From Cinclus cinclus (Eukaryota; Chordata; Aves; Passeriformes; Cinclidae): a stretch of 64,000 bases of DNA. Within the stretch, counting starts at the first letter, position 1. The number at the start of each line of letters is the position of its first letter. The notes under the pieces were generated by a model. It was not told the DNA's origin, made no database searches, and saw only the letters and a list, made by a program, of their open reading frames with translations. The DNA lies in assembly GCF_963662255.1 (NCBI RefSeq), contig NC_085048.1, positions 98,406,729 through 98,470,728 on the forward strand, read 5' to 3'. Both the position numbers and the translations under genes were made by a program. This document shows, piece by piece, positions 26,834 to 39,662 of this stretch.

Positions 26834-26860
26834 ATAATATATATATACATATATATACAC
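26834..26860. repeat. (TA)n microsatellite with CA interruptions
   Basis: TA alternation broken by two CA steps. Confidence 0.8.
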
Positions 26861-29198
26861 CTTGCAACCCACATAATGTCCTCCTGCCCCATAAAAAAAA
26901 ACAAACATATTTTCCAAGGAGAATGACTTTCTGCCCCCTCGGGCAATCCCTTTGGGGATATTATTGTTGGTAGTCATTTGCTTTGCTTTAAAAACAAATA
27001 AATGCAAAATAACAAATGCAAACAGTGAAAATAATGCAGAAACACATATTGAATGATTACACAGGCTGCAAAAAATCATTTTATGTTATGTAGACATAGA
27101 AAAAAATTCAATGTTAGTACTGTCTGAAGAAAAAAAGTATTTTATACCTTATCACTGGCACTAGAAGAGCTTCAGCAAACACTTCTAAACAACCCAGTGA
27201 GCCAAATCATAAAGCTTGAGGCAGTCACGAAAAGCTATTGATTCTTTTTAAAAAAGGCTTTTTCAGCTGTAAAATCCTGTTCATGTGTGACATAAATGTG
27301 CAAGTGGCATTCACCAGTATAGCCATTGTGGGAAAAACAAAGATTGCAGCTTCTCTGGTTAGACTACTCGGAAGTTTACTGTGGTCAGCCTCAGCCTGCT
27401 CCATCCTATCTTAGATCAAATAAAACACAGCACATATGATTTCCAATAGCAATAATCAAAACAGAGGGTTTCAGATTCTGCTGGAAACAAAATTACAGGA
27501 AGAAGAAATGGGCTGGATATTGATTTTTATTGCTATTAAACAGATTTCTAACAACAACCTATGTGGATTTATTTTTTATTTTTTGAAGTTAGCTCATCTG
27601 TAACATGCTGATACATCACTGATGGTTCCTTCCTCCCCCTGACCAACACTCAGAGATAAGGGGATGGGATCCCTTCACATCTTGTACAGTGCAAGTCTCC
27701 CTTCCCTACAAGCAAAGGCATTTCAAAAGTCTGGGCTAAGCCATCCTAAGAAAGGATGACATGAGACTGAAGTATATGATATCCCTCCCTTCCCTAAACA
27801 TAATCTCACTTTTCCCTCCTCCTTACAGTGGGGGAAAAAATAAAAAGCTCATTCCCCTTGCAGCCCAGGGCCTCTGGTCACCATCAGGTGAGACAACACA
27901 TCCGTCAGTGCCTTTGGATTCACAGCAACTTTTTCAGGCTGGAGGTGTGTCTGAAAAACAGGTTGGGCCACTTTCTCCTGCAAACAAAAGCTATAAAGAT
28001 GGGATAATAAACTTTCATGAGTGCCCAATGCACTCAGATGCAAACCTGCCAGGAGCTGGTGCTGCATAAAACACTGCAACCCAGTTTTACTACTGCTTTT
28101 ACTCATATGACCTAGAATAGTTTGGTTACATCTACCCATAATATATTCACATTTCTGCCTGGATATACAGTGCCTTGCATTCAGTCTCTCACCTTAAATA
28201 TGCTGTTGAGAAAACAAGAGTTGGGAAAGTCCTAAGAGTGCAAACTGATAACAGTTTTTTAAATTGTAGGGCGGGAGACACAGGTAAGTATTTCTTTTGC
28301 TACATATGTAACAAAATGACCACTGAAATTATATTGTCACCATTTTCAAGGAAATGCAGCAAAACATAAAAGGTCTGTGCACTTGACCAGTGCTTGATAA
28401 TTCAGACATTCAATACGTGAGAATAAATCAAGTCTGGGTAGAGCCACACAGCAACTAAGAGGATAAAAACCATTCACTGCATTTCAAACGTTTGACAAAA
28501 CAATTTCCCTCTGGACCTCCGTTTTGGAGCACAGCACCTTAAAGACAATACAGAAGGGAAGCCCCAAAGTTTCCCTGAGATTTTGTACTGCTGTTCCTGT
28601 GCCTGAAGAAGATGATCCATTTTCCAGCTACTTTTTGCACCACTTTCTAAGGGTGGGATAGACTTGTGCTTAATTTAATATTGTAATCCTTGGAAACAAC
28701 CATTTGACTGTTGCCACCTTCCAGTCTTTCACTAGAGGGTTTCTCCAGGTTTGTTAACAGCAGTGAAGCAGCAGTGAAGGGGGCTGACAAAGGAAAGTGC
28801 CATCACTCATCCCTAAAATGACCTTGCTGCTTTATATTACAATAATAAACACATAATGACATTGTGCATTTAAAAAAGTACCCAAACAAACTACAAAAAT
28901 CTTTCACAGTCTTCAGGATATGATTGCCAGCATTCCATTACAGATTCCGCAGAGCAGCAAACAACTGATGTTTATTATTAAATACAACTGAACCTCAAAC
29001 CCTTGTGGAATAAACACAGCTAGGACCTATGTGAAGTACTTGCCTGCACCTGCCAACACTTGTCTCACTCTTGCAGAGGATACAGAAAGAAGCAAGAGAC
29101 TCTCAGGGTTTGGAGACTCCCAGCTTAATACTTTCTAGTGCTGTCGGCTGCCAGAGTAATTTTACTATCTCCATTTTGGTTCATCTTTTGTACAACAG

Positions 29199-29273
29199 GG
29201 ACAACATCTATGACGCCAGAGAAGATGCAAGGACATGGCGCTGCTCCCGAAAATACGATAACAGAACCCACAG
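29199..29273 (+). other. Candidate 75-bp exon or conserved element on the strand opposite to NRXN1
   Basis: The block is preceded by a T-rich stretch ending tacaacag and followed by CACAG|GTATTG, a plausible donor. It is exactly 25 codons long and open in the frame that reads DNIYDAREDARTW and then CSRKYDNRTHR. It holds four CpGs in a region where CpG is rare, which can mark constraint. I do not recognise the peptide. It lies inside a 119-codon open frame (29071-29430). It could equally be a noncoding element or chance. Confidence 0.2.
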
Positions 29274-30497
29274 GTATTGGCAAGAACATGAAGATCCTTT
29301 AATCACACATCTCAGTCTGCAAAGTGCAAGTCAGGACACTTGGAAAAAGAGAGGATCTTCTGTGTGCCTTTGCACTTTTTCCTTTTATGCAGCAAAATCT
29401 GAAGTGTTTTCCAAAGGAAATTTAAGCTAAGGCAAACCAGATATATGTTGATTAATCATGTTCATATTATGTCTGGAAAATGTTTCTGCCATCTCCTCTT
29501 TGAGAAGTTATATTTAGAGTTGGGGTAGGAGCACATTTAGATGGAAGGGAAAATACACAGAAGAAACTGCATCTGCAATCACATTTCCTAATTAGTTCTT
29601 ACCAGAGTCTTAGTGCTGCCTAAACATTAGGTAGTAAATGCCTTCAGTGCTCACTCTCATGCTCTCTATTCCTGTCTTCTTTGCAAATCAATGATTGGGT
29701 CATAAGTATGAACTGGCTTTCGTTTCTTGGAGTTTTTCTTGATTATTTTTGAGGGTTTATTTAGTTTCATTCTTCAGCTATAAGCATAGGTCCCAAATCC
29801 AAACACAAAACGCCTTACTGGGCAAGGGGAAAAATGGAATTAAAAGCTCATTTTTTGTATAAGAACCACCTTAATAATCTCTTGAATAAATGTATGACTT
29901 TAGGGAGATACATAGAAGAGTGAACGCAGATATGCAGAAAGGTGCATTTGATCCCTTGACTCTTGTTTATACTGAATAGAAGGTAAAATTGCCTCTGTCA
30001 AGAAGATAGAGGTCATAAGAGTAAAACATCATGAAAATCTGCAGTAACCCAAGCTTAAAAATACCTTGTTAGTAGAAATGGAATTGAAAACTTTGTGGAT
30101 TTGCAGGCCTCAATAAGTGGCTTTATTACTTCCATAACTTATTCACAGTGTGTACTTGGACTGGTAAAAATAAACATTTAAGTAGATTTTTTTCTTTTTT
30201 CTTTTTCTCCTTCTGAATATAGGTGTGCATTGAAAAACAAAGAGGAAGGTTCAGTCTTCCAAGCTTTGTAGTATTAAGAGCTTTGTTAGCAGGAAGAGAG
30301 AGGATGTGAAGAAGCAACAATCAGCTTTATGACAGGCACTTCATTAACCCACATACTTCATAATTTGCTCACTGAACTAGCTGCTTTTCCTCTTCTCTCA
30401 GCAGGAACACAAATAGCAAAGACTATCATGAGCTGTTATGCTACTGGAAGATTGTTAATCTTACCAAATATATACCACGGAGCATTTACTGCTACAT

Positions 30498-30514
30498 ATT
30501 TATTTATTTATTTA
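30498..30514. repeat. (TTTA)n microsatellite
   Basis: About four TTTA units. Confidence 0.8.
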
Positions 30515-31817
30515 GATTTAGAGCCTGATCAAAGGGAAAACAAAAATGATATATTTTGAAGATGCCTCTCAAATGATACCTAACTGGCAGCACTGCACTT
30601 GAATAAAACTCAGTGGAGCTGGAGAATTTAAAGAAACCAAGTATTTTACCCCGCCAACAATTCCTGCACATACTATCTAGGTATTGTCAAAAATGCATGT
30701 GCAAGGAAATATTGACCTGTGTTCCAAGAGGGACCAACATGCCAGGGGATGGGAAAAGATGGTGTGGGACCAGTAGAGCTCTTTCCTGCCCTGAACTGGG
30801 CAGGACAGTTTGTGTCTGAGCCTGCACGGGGAGGGACATGATGATGGAAGAGCTAATCCGAGCTTGTGTGGTGCAGCTCCTATGAGAGGGGGCTGCAGAC
30901 ACAAGGAGCGGGGCTTGAGGTAAGTTTTGGGTTGGGATCTGGTTGTGACTTTAAGTTCTATCAATTGCTTCAAACCACCTGCATCAAGACCCCATATAAC
31001 CTCCCTCTCCTCAAAGAGAAGCCTTGCAATACACTCTGGTAATAAGAGCCCTTTCCACTGGAGAAAGGGGAAAATTGGTGAGGGGAGTGAATGTGTGTCC
31101 ACACAAGTGGTAGAGAGCTGGAGAACAAAATAATTAACAGTGAAATAATGCAATTATTTAACTGCAAAGATAAAGGGCAATCAGTGGTACAATCTCTCTG
31201 CTTTTCCCTGTATTTATTTGTTGTGAATCTGAATGAACATTGCTCACAGTGGGAGATTTTTGATGGCCTTCAGTAGGCTTTGATAAGGCCCATATTTGCT
31301 CATTTACAAAATGTATTTATCTGCACCACCAGCAGTGTTGATCAGCATGGAGCAGCAAAGTCCAATGAATGCTTTAAATAAACTCCCACTTGTTAAACCA
31401 TCCTCAGCTCAGATCCAGGGAGCTTTATATAGCAAATATTACCTGAGTCATTCCTCTGAAGAATTACGGACTGAATGATGAGAAGTTTCAAAAAAATGTT
31501 TAAATGGCTATTAATGGAAGTTGTGCTCCTAAGTCATTTAAAGTGCTTTTAAAAGTCCTAAAATAAATACAACTAAACAATGGGAATCACCAGATGAACC
31601 TTTCTGTTATACTTATTGCAAAAGCAATAAGATAGAATCAAATTCAGCAGAAATGAAGGGTTTCTACATTTATACCAGCAAACAACTGATTAAAGCATTA
31701 TGCAGCAGAATTATGTTTGCAGAACAGGAGCTTAAATGCCTCCAGAAAGACCACTGCAGTTTCCACAGCTACAGTGTGCCAGAGGACTTTGGTGACTCCC
31801 AGTTTAGACCAAGTCGA

Positions 31818-32433
31818 CATTTAACAAGGACAAGTTCCAAATTCTACATCAGGTACAGGATAATTTTGGATATATTGACAGACTGGAGAATGAGATTCTG
31901 AAAATCATGGAAAGGGACCTGGGGGTCCTGGTCAATGACAAGTTGAACATGAGCCAGCAGTGCCCTGGCTGCCAGGAGGGACATCCCTATCCTGGGGTGC
32001 ATCAGGTACATCATTGCCAGCTGAGCAAGGAAGGGGAAAGTCCTGATGTCCTTGCTGTGAGCTGGGGCCACCTCACCTTGAGTGCTGGAGGCAGTTTTGG
32101 GTGCCACAATATAAAAATGACATTATTGTTCTCTACAGCTGAAAGGAGGTTGTAGTCAGGTGGGGGTCAGTCTTCTCTCAGGCAGCCAGTGGCAGGTCAA
32201 GATGAGATGGCCTCTAGCGGCATGAGCGGAGGTTCAGGTGGGACATCAAGGAAAAATTTCAGTGAAAGGCTACCTGTTCCCAGGGGGGTGGGGAGTCACC
32301 ATCCCTGGAAGCATTCAAGAGATGACTGGATGTGGCACTCAGTGCTTTGGTTTAGTTGGCATGGTGGTGTTTGGTCAAAGGTTGGGCTTGATGATCTTAG
32401 AGATCTTTGCCAACCTTAATGATTCTATGATTA
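31818..32433 (+). mobile_element. CR1 LINE 3' fragment, 5'-truncated and internally deleted
   Basis: The plus strand follows the end of the CR1 non-LTR retrotransposon. It begins in the reverse-transcriptase C-terminal coding part (acatttaacaaggacaag; gggacctgggggtcctggtc; aacatgagccagcagtg). It continues through gctgaaaggaggttgtagt and ends with ggcttgatgatcttagag, caaccttaatgattctatga, the CR1 3' tail with the octamer-type repeat. Compared with the CR1 consensus as I remember it, the stretch between the end of the coding part (about 32110) and the ctctacagctgaaagg block is missing, roughly 150-250 bp. The frame is broken, so the copy is dead. It lies antisense to NRXN1 and supports an avian (or other sauropsid) source. 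Confidence 0.92.
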
Positions 32434-34548
32434 CATGACATACAGCCAGGTGTCAGGTCACAACTCTGTAACAACCTAAAAAGCAGGGAGTGATGTCTTA
32501 GGATGACCCTCATATAAGTCCACTCTAAAACCGTGATGCCACCCCGGATTTCCTTTTCCACTGCAGGAGAGTTACAGACCATGAAATTCCTGTCTGTGAC
32601 TGGTATGTATGAGGCAGAGCACCACTAGGATGCTGGAGATTCCATAATAAAAGTTTAAATAGCAATATATCATCACACCATTCAAAATAACATTCAGGTT
32701 TTCAATTGCCAAGTCTGGTCCTAGTTACCTTCCTTGAAAAAAAAAAAAAATGTTTCTTTCAGAACTATTTCATGAAAGGGCCTTATTTCCAAGGCATAGA
32801 AGTTTCTGATGTATAATTAACCCCCTCAAAAACCATCTGCCAGAAAATGTATGACCAACTTTTCTATTTTTTCCTCTGATTAAGCACCTTTCCAGTTGGA
32901 TTTCATTGAGCTGGCAATGTTAGTTTTATCTTGTTAGAAAGTGTAAGTCCTTTCTGTGTTACCATTCACCTGGGTACAGTTTTTAAATTCTTGGTACAAG
33001 AGCCAGGCTACAGAGAGACCAAGATTGTAGGGAGATGAAATCTCTTCCCAATAATGAGCCATAAATGGAGGGCAGAGAGGACAACTTTCATACTGACAAG
33101 GCCATATTTAGGTATGAGCATCTAAAAGCAGTGAAAATAGTTGAAATTTGCTCTCCCTATAAATCTTGCCTTTTTGTAGCTTTACATGTGCCGAATGTAC
33201 CACCACTATTACAGAATTCCCATGAGGCTTTTTGGTTCTAAAACTCTTTTCTTCTACTAATTCCATTTAAAAAAGTTTCAGGCATGAATATTTGATTGAC
33301 ACATTATTAGGAAAAGTATGAGAAAAGCAGCAGTGTCGCATTAAGCTCCACTGCCACAGTCATCATCTTTCCCAACATATCTCTGTATCTTCCCTGCACA
33401 GCAAAAAGGAAAAAGAAAAGACTATGCTCATTAGGAAGAAAAATGGAAGCAGTTCTTCTGAGCATCCCATCTGCTGCCATCATGTCAGAGATATCACATT
33501 TTACCGCTGTCACCAGCAGGTGCATGCAATTAGGTGACAACAAAATGAACTATGGCTTCCGAGTGACTGTTTGGAGCAGATTTCAGACTGTTGGCAAGTG
33601 TGAGATAACAGACTATGGGCATTAGCCTCTGAATAATTCCTGGAATTCACATGAAAAACGTACAGGTGATTAATTCTGATGTAGAAGACGACTGCAAGAA
33701 GTGATAGACACAGCAACTGCAACAAAGCAGAGGACAACAGAGGGCATAAGCTGGGCTAATTCAGGCTATTGCAGTTATTGTGAAGACATAATAAGGCCAG
33801 TCTGTTCAATTCTGATCTCATTTACAGTAACATATAGGGACAATCAAGCCCAAAACAAATGCATAGAAATACACCCTCCATAAATGTTGAAGGACTAGGG
33901 ACAGTGCTTGGATGCTTTCTTCTAATGTCAATTAAATATATTTTTACTGTTCACAACTGGTGGCTAATAAACAGAAGGGTTAATGAACATTAGAAACTCA
34001 CCAACTTTCATGCAAAGCAAAGAGCATAACATAAGGTTGATTTATTTTGGGTTGTGGCTTGTGTGCAAATCACTAACAAAGGAACAGCTGAAATGCCTGT
34101 TTTCCTTGCAGTGTGGAACAGAAAAAGGAGGAAGCCCAGGTGAAGCAGAGGGAGCAAGGATGGTGCTCCTGTGGGAGCACCTCCCCGCCACAGTCCTGGG
34201 GGGATGAAGCTGTACTGCCATTGACTATTCATGTAGGACTCTGCCGTGCAACACAAAGATGGCAAAAATTACTGTAATAGCCAAAACGTTCCTCCCACCA
34301 AACAGCTTCTTTCTGAGTGTTGGGTGTCTCCTTTGTACTAAATCCTGTGTTTACAGGGCTATTTGCACTTGCTGTAGATTCCTCCCTTTCTTATCTGAAT
34401 ACAAAAATGAAGGAAAAATTCCTTCTCTTCTATTATCTTAGGTGATAATGGAGAATTGCAGAAACTTGTCAGGGGCTGTGAGATGCCTTCACAGCACTCG
34501 AAGAAAATCATGGCCCAAAACAGGAACAAAGGCTATTTTTTCCAGATT

Positions 34549-34615
34549 AAAAAAAACCACAAAAGCAACAAACAAACAAAACAAAACAAATCAAAACCAA
34601 AAAAAAAAAAAAAAA
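34549..34615. repeat. A-rich (AAAC)n repeat with a terminal A run
   Basis: caaac and aaaac units followed by about 17 As. Confidence 0.85.
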
Positions 34616-35057
34616 GAACCACTAGGGGGGACAAATTGAAGAGCACAGCAATGCAAAACATCTGAATGTATTTGCTGTATTTGTTAGCTTCACCTGATTC
34701 TTAAGAATTTTAGCATGTGGTAGGCAATTCCCAAGAATAACAGCCTTGTTCTGGATCGTATGCTGGTGTTCACCCCTTATGGCAAAAGTTCTGCATTTGA
34801 ATTCAGTAACCAGCAGTAACACAGCCATTTTTACTATGTCTGGCATAAACCACTTCAATGGGATCAATACAGGACTGCCACGTGCCTGGGCAATTTGCTT
34901 TAATTCAAGCCAGTATATAAATCTTATAGTAGCAGAGGATTATTTTTTCCATAGGCCACAGCTTGTTTTAGGAATTATATATTTACAGAGATTGTCCTCT
35001 TTCTCCAGTCAAAAGTGTTAATGTAGCACTCAGGCAAAAATGTTCTCCATGCAGATG

Positions 35058-35077
35058 TTTTCTCCTTAAGGAGAAAA
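35058..35077. repeat. 20-bp perfect palindrome
   Basis: ttttctccttaaggagaaaa equals its own reverse complement. No loop or adjacent tract gives it a role. Confidence 0.7.
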
Positions 35078-38000
35078 GAATACAGCTTTTGCAATCATAT
35101 TATATCCCATAATTGTACTGAGAAAGTTGGGGAAACTGATCCATTTTTGAATAGGGTAACTATGGTGAAGCAGCTCCTTAAACCACCTCACAGGAAGGAT
35201 GGAAAAATTTTACTCTAAAATAACAACAGCAGTTTCCCAAGCAAACAAAAACTTGATAGGTCATGTTTCTGACCCTTGTTACCTTATTGTGAGTCTCATA
35301 ACAGCTGTTCTTTTATTTTAAGAATTTAACTATCAGAGCCATGCTATGTGGAAATTTCAATTTCTTTTTGTTTTTTAAGCTATGTCTCTAACTATGAAAA
35401 ACACAGCTTAAAGTTCAAGCCAGCTGAGGACCTTTAAAGGGTCAAGTTTGCCTTTTTTTTTTTTTTTTGTAGATTCACATAATGTAATGATGCAAGTGTC
35501 ATAGTTCACATGCTGAAAGGCAATAAAGCATGTGCTGCTTGAGAAAAAAATCAACTGAATTATCTGTAAAGAAAAGCTTGCACTAATAGGCATCTGAATT
35601 CACACCACTAATTTCTGCAGAATATCAAACACTATTTCCAATAAGCAGAAATTAGTACAATTACTTTTTATAATTAAATGTTGTTCTGACTCAGCAGATG
35701 GATTCAGTACCATTGCCCATGTTCACATGCAGCTTTAAATGGGAAGCTCAGCAAACACTGCACCAGGCATGTCTGTAGAAGTGACACTATTTTGAGAATG
35801 GGAGAGTAAAGGGAGGTTAAACTTCTCTTCCCCACCTCGGGCAAGCAGGAATTAGGTAAACAAGCAAGAGTGAAGAGGTATCCTTACACCTCCACAAAGG
35901 CACCCTTGGTCTATCTGGTTTCAAAACATGCTCTTTGAGCACTTATCCGGGGCTCTCTGACCTCTTCCTATTACAAATTTCCAGCGTAAATTCACGTCCC
36001 TGAACTCTCTCTTTTGGCAGTAGCCCTGCCTGGTGAGAGGGAAGTGTGAGGCAATGAGGAGTCTCCTAAGTTTGCTTCCTCAGCCCGTGTTTGCTCCCCA
36101 GTCATTCAAATCTAAACCTAGGGCAGCTCCACGAACTGCCCATGCGAATCAGCTGCTCTGCCTGTAAACTAGGTGCGGGATTTTCACCTCCCACCCCACT
36201 GATGTCAATGCCATGGGAATTCTTTGGAATTCAGAGTGACATAGCTCTTTGTTTCACTTTGACCTGTGCCTGTCCCATAGCAAATAGATGCCTACGTACC
36301 CCCAGCAACAGTGTCAGGCTGGAAAAAATCCCAGACTTCACAGAGGACAGCACTTGACACAATAACCAGGTCTCCCAGACATAAAATGCTCTGATTAAAT
36401 CGGGGCAGCTCTGAAGCAGGGGCAAAAACAGTATCGATGTTTTCTCATATGTAAAGATATTACTGAAGATTCTGACTTGAGTAACATTTTCCAGCACAGA
36501 TGAGCTTTAAATTTAATGAGATTCTCATTTATATAAAGGAAGAGGACAGAAAACTGCTCATGTACTGGAGATCAGCAACAAATAACATTAAGGCAAGCAA
36601 ATAAAAACATGTACTGGTAACTTTTATCCTTGTGTTCCTTGACCTTATTAAAACGCTGCTGGAACTGCTATCCCAGCAGCTCTACCCTGCAACCCTAACA
36701 GGTTGTATCAACAATCTCTTGGTGTAGTAAGATGCAAGGAGCCACTTTACTGAGTTATGGCCACAGGGACAGACACCCTGAGGGGCTGCTGTGCCAGGGA
36801 GAGCTGCAGCACAACCAAAGACACCGTCTGAAAAAATTTAAGGAAACACAGAAGAGAAGTAACTGTTTCTTCTCTCTCCGTCTCCACTGAATTTAGAGAG
36901 GATAGCAGGCTTCCTCAAAGGATAGCAAGAATGAAATAAACAGCAAAAAAGGTGGAGCAGAGGGATGGCTACAGGCAATATAAACAATAAACTCCAATTC
37001 CACATTTGCCATCTAACAAGTTTTTTAATATACGTCTTTTCACCCTATGACTTTAATATTAAACTTGGCAAGTAGGCAAGCCAAGCAATCAAAAAAGTCT
37101 GACAGAAAATACTTAATATAATATTCCCAAAACAACCCAGTTGGAGTCAATATGTACAACTCTTTCTTGTTACAATATATGCTTGTGTCTCACATCTGCA
37201 GGTAGTTCAATAACATTAATGTGAATTTATGTACCTGTGGAGAGAAGTGAAGGCATCAATGAAGTAAGTTTCTGGTTCAGATATAGTGGTTATGCTTGTG
37301 GCTGCCCGGAAGAAAGCATGCTAGGAAATTGCTAAACATATTTTGCTTCAGTTCTTTAAGTTATAGCTGGCTGTAAATTACATTTAATAAACCCATTATT
37401 CAAACCCTTCTGAGAACATTTAAGCACCAATAATGTTTACTATGCCAATGCACTGTGTGCTCTTATAAGCCATGTATCTTACTGAAAGTCATCGGGCCAG
37501 TTCCATCACTATGATTCTCATGAGCTTCCTTTGGTTCTGGCAATTAGGCCATCTGCCAGGAGCTGAAATCATTAGCAATAAAAAGAAATGCAATAGCTCT
37601 GCTTTGTAGTCCCTTCAGTCAGTCCTAGTTCCATTAGCCACTGGGGGCACCATGAGAATCAGGTGAACAAAGAACAGTAACAGAGGACATTGTAAAAGAG
37701 AGGAAATTTTAAAGGAGCACTGCAAAGTCAACTGCAAAACAGAAAAAAACAAATCCAACTTTTTCACGATGAAATTTCTTTCAGAGCAGCACTAGGGATT
37801 TCATCACATCCCTTTCACAATGTCACACTCTGTGGTCCTCACCACTGTCTCTCAAACTTCTACCCTTCCCTTGCTTGCTCAGTCAGGCATTTGATCAAAA
37901 CTATTCCATGTTATTTATTCGTGTGCATAGGCACACATGGATCACATACTTGATTAAGGCATTTAAGCACTGCTGTGATTCAAATAATAATACTAATAAT

Positions 38001-39632
38001 GGATTAACCAGCAGTGGACATTAGTGCAGTTGATGATCTTTAACCTCCTGCCTTGAGCCTGCAGGAAGTCAGAAGTCTTTGTCCATAATTGAAGATGAGA
38101 TATACAGAAAATGGAAATTCTGTTTGATAAAGAAGTTTGAATTTTAGAGCTCAGTAGTTTAAAGCAGCAGGAAACCCACAAATTTCAAAATCTTCAGAGA
38201 GAAAATAAATCCAATACATTGAGACCAGTTTGATGGAAGAGCTTTTTCCAATGAGAAAATAATTGTATTAACTTTTTTTCCACCTAGCTGTAATATCAAA
38301 GAATATAATAGTATTGCTCCAAACAATAATCTCTTTAAATGGCCTGGAGAGCATTGCTGAAAATCAGGAGGCACTAGAGTGAATCAGTGGTAATGTAAAG
38401 CACAAAACAATCCCTACATCTCTCAGAAATTTCGTTTCATGATATAAAAGATCTACCTCATTCTTAAATGTGAAAATTTTTAAAAGGCCAAAATTAACTG
38501 AAGCGTAAGGTGAAGGAGGACACATGACCAAATTCAGAGTTCTACCTTATTTCAGAAGACTAGCAAAAGTTGAATAGTGATAATGTTTCAGCTACTATAA
38601 TCACTCACTAAAATTAGCTAAAATACAGCCATGGAAAAATGTTTATGGAACTGCCAGGTGACCCTCCAAGACAACAAAGAGCACACACCCTCTTACTGCC
38701 ATTTTTGAAAAGATGTTACAGAAAACTATGTCCCTACCTAAACTCCAATATGTATTCTTTTATGAAATAAACATATGTTCTAATTTTTATTTTTTCATCA
38801 CTAAGGTTCTCATGCCTCCTAATATCATGAGACTTCTCCCCAGACTTGGGGGGAACACATATGTTGGTTGATAAACCCAGTGATGAGCTTTTTTCTCTGA
38901 GCCACAGAATATTGCTACTACATACTCAATCACCCCTCTGTCCTTCTAGTCCGTCTAACAGTGTTTCATACATACCTCTGGCAGTAACATTGCATTAAAA
39001 AAATCCAGTCCACAGAGCAAAATCAAAAGTGCATAGGGAATAAATAAAATGGCAGCAGTAGTAAACATGTCCTTCTTTGCATTAATCACAATATTTTTTC
39101 TCTTCATCAGTGAGCAGATGTGATTCAATAAACACACTAAAAGTGCAAACCTAATTCTCATTATACCTGGGCTCTGCACTGGCTTTCACTTTTCATAACT
39201 GAAAGCTAAACACACCAAGGGAGCATGTCAGGATTTCACTCAAGGGTGTCTATTGTTAAACAAGCAATCAAAGCCAGTGGCTAAAGAATACAAATTGCCA
39301 AACATCAGGCCACACTCATTATGCCTAATATCTCCCATGTAAAAGGATAAGGTAGCTTTTAACCAGCAAAGGACATTGAAACTGAAGGTAGAAGTGATGG
39401 CACTTGAAAAGCACATTCTTGCTTTCTAGTGTCTCTACTTATCCCCTTCCTTCTCCCCCAACTATCTCAGTAAAGTCAATTATAACACTACATATACATG
39501 TGCATAAAATGCACACGTGAACTCTTTAGGAATCAAACATAAAACAGTTATGACAAACAACTACTCTATCAAAATAAAAGACAAAAGAGAAAACCACAAA
39601 ACTTCCAAGGATAAAAGATATACCAAACTAAA

Positions 39633-39662
39633 ACTGAAAAAACAACCAAACAAACAAACCCA
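39633..39662. repeat. (AAAC)n / AACC simple repeat
   Basis: aacaaccaaacaaacaaac-type units within a wider A-rich stretch. Confidence 0.75.

Larger units (their letters stand above)
23604..31817 (-). other. NRXN1: NRXN1 intron, no confirmed gene
   Basis: Mostly AT-rich sequence. TA runs lie at 25193-25210 and 26834-26860, and a TTTA run at 30498-30514. Two items stand out: a CpG-richer candidate exon at 29199-29273 and a GC-richer patch at 30720-30920 ending in a consensus donor. The longest open frame in the window (158 codons, minus strand, 30677-31153) crosses that patch; its composition shows no domain I recognise and it overlaps other frames, so I do not call it a gene. Confidence 0.7.

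Noticed and set aside
30677..31153. 158-codon minus-strand open frame, the longest in the window
   Set aside because: It has no recognisable domain and several overlapping frames on both strands. This length is expected a few times by chance in 64 kb.
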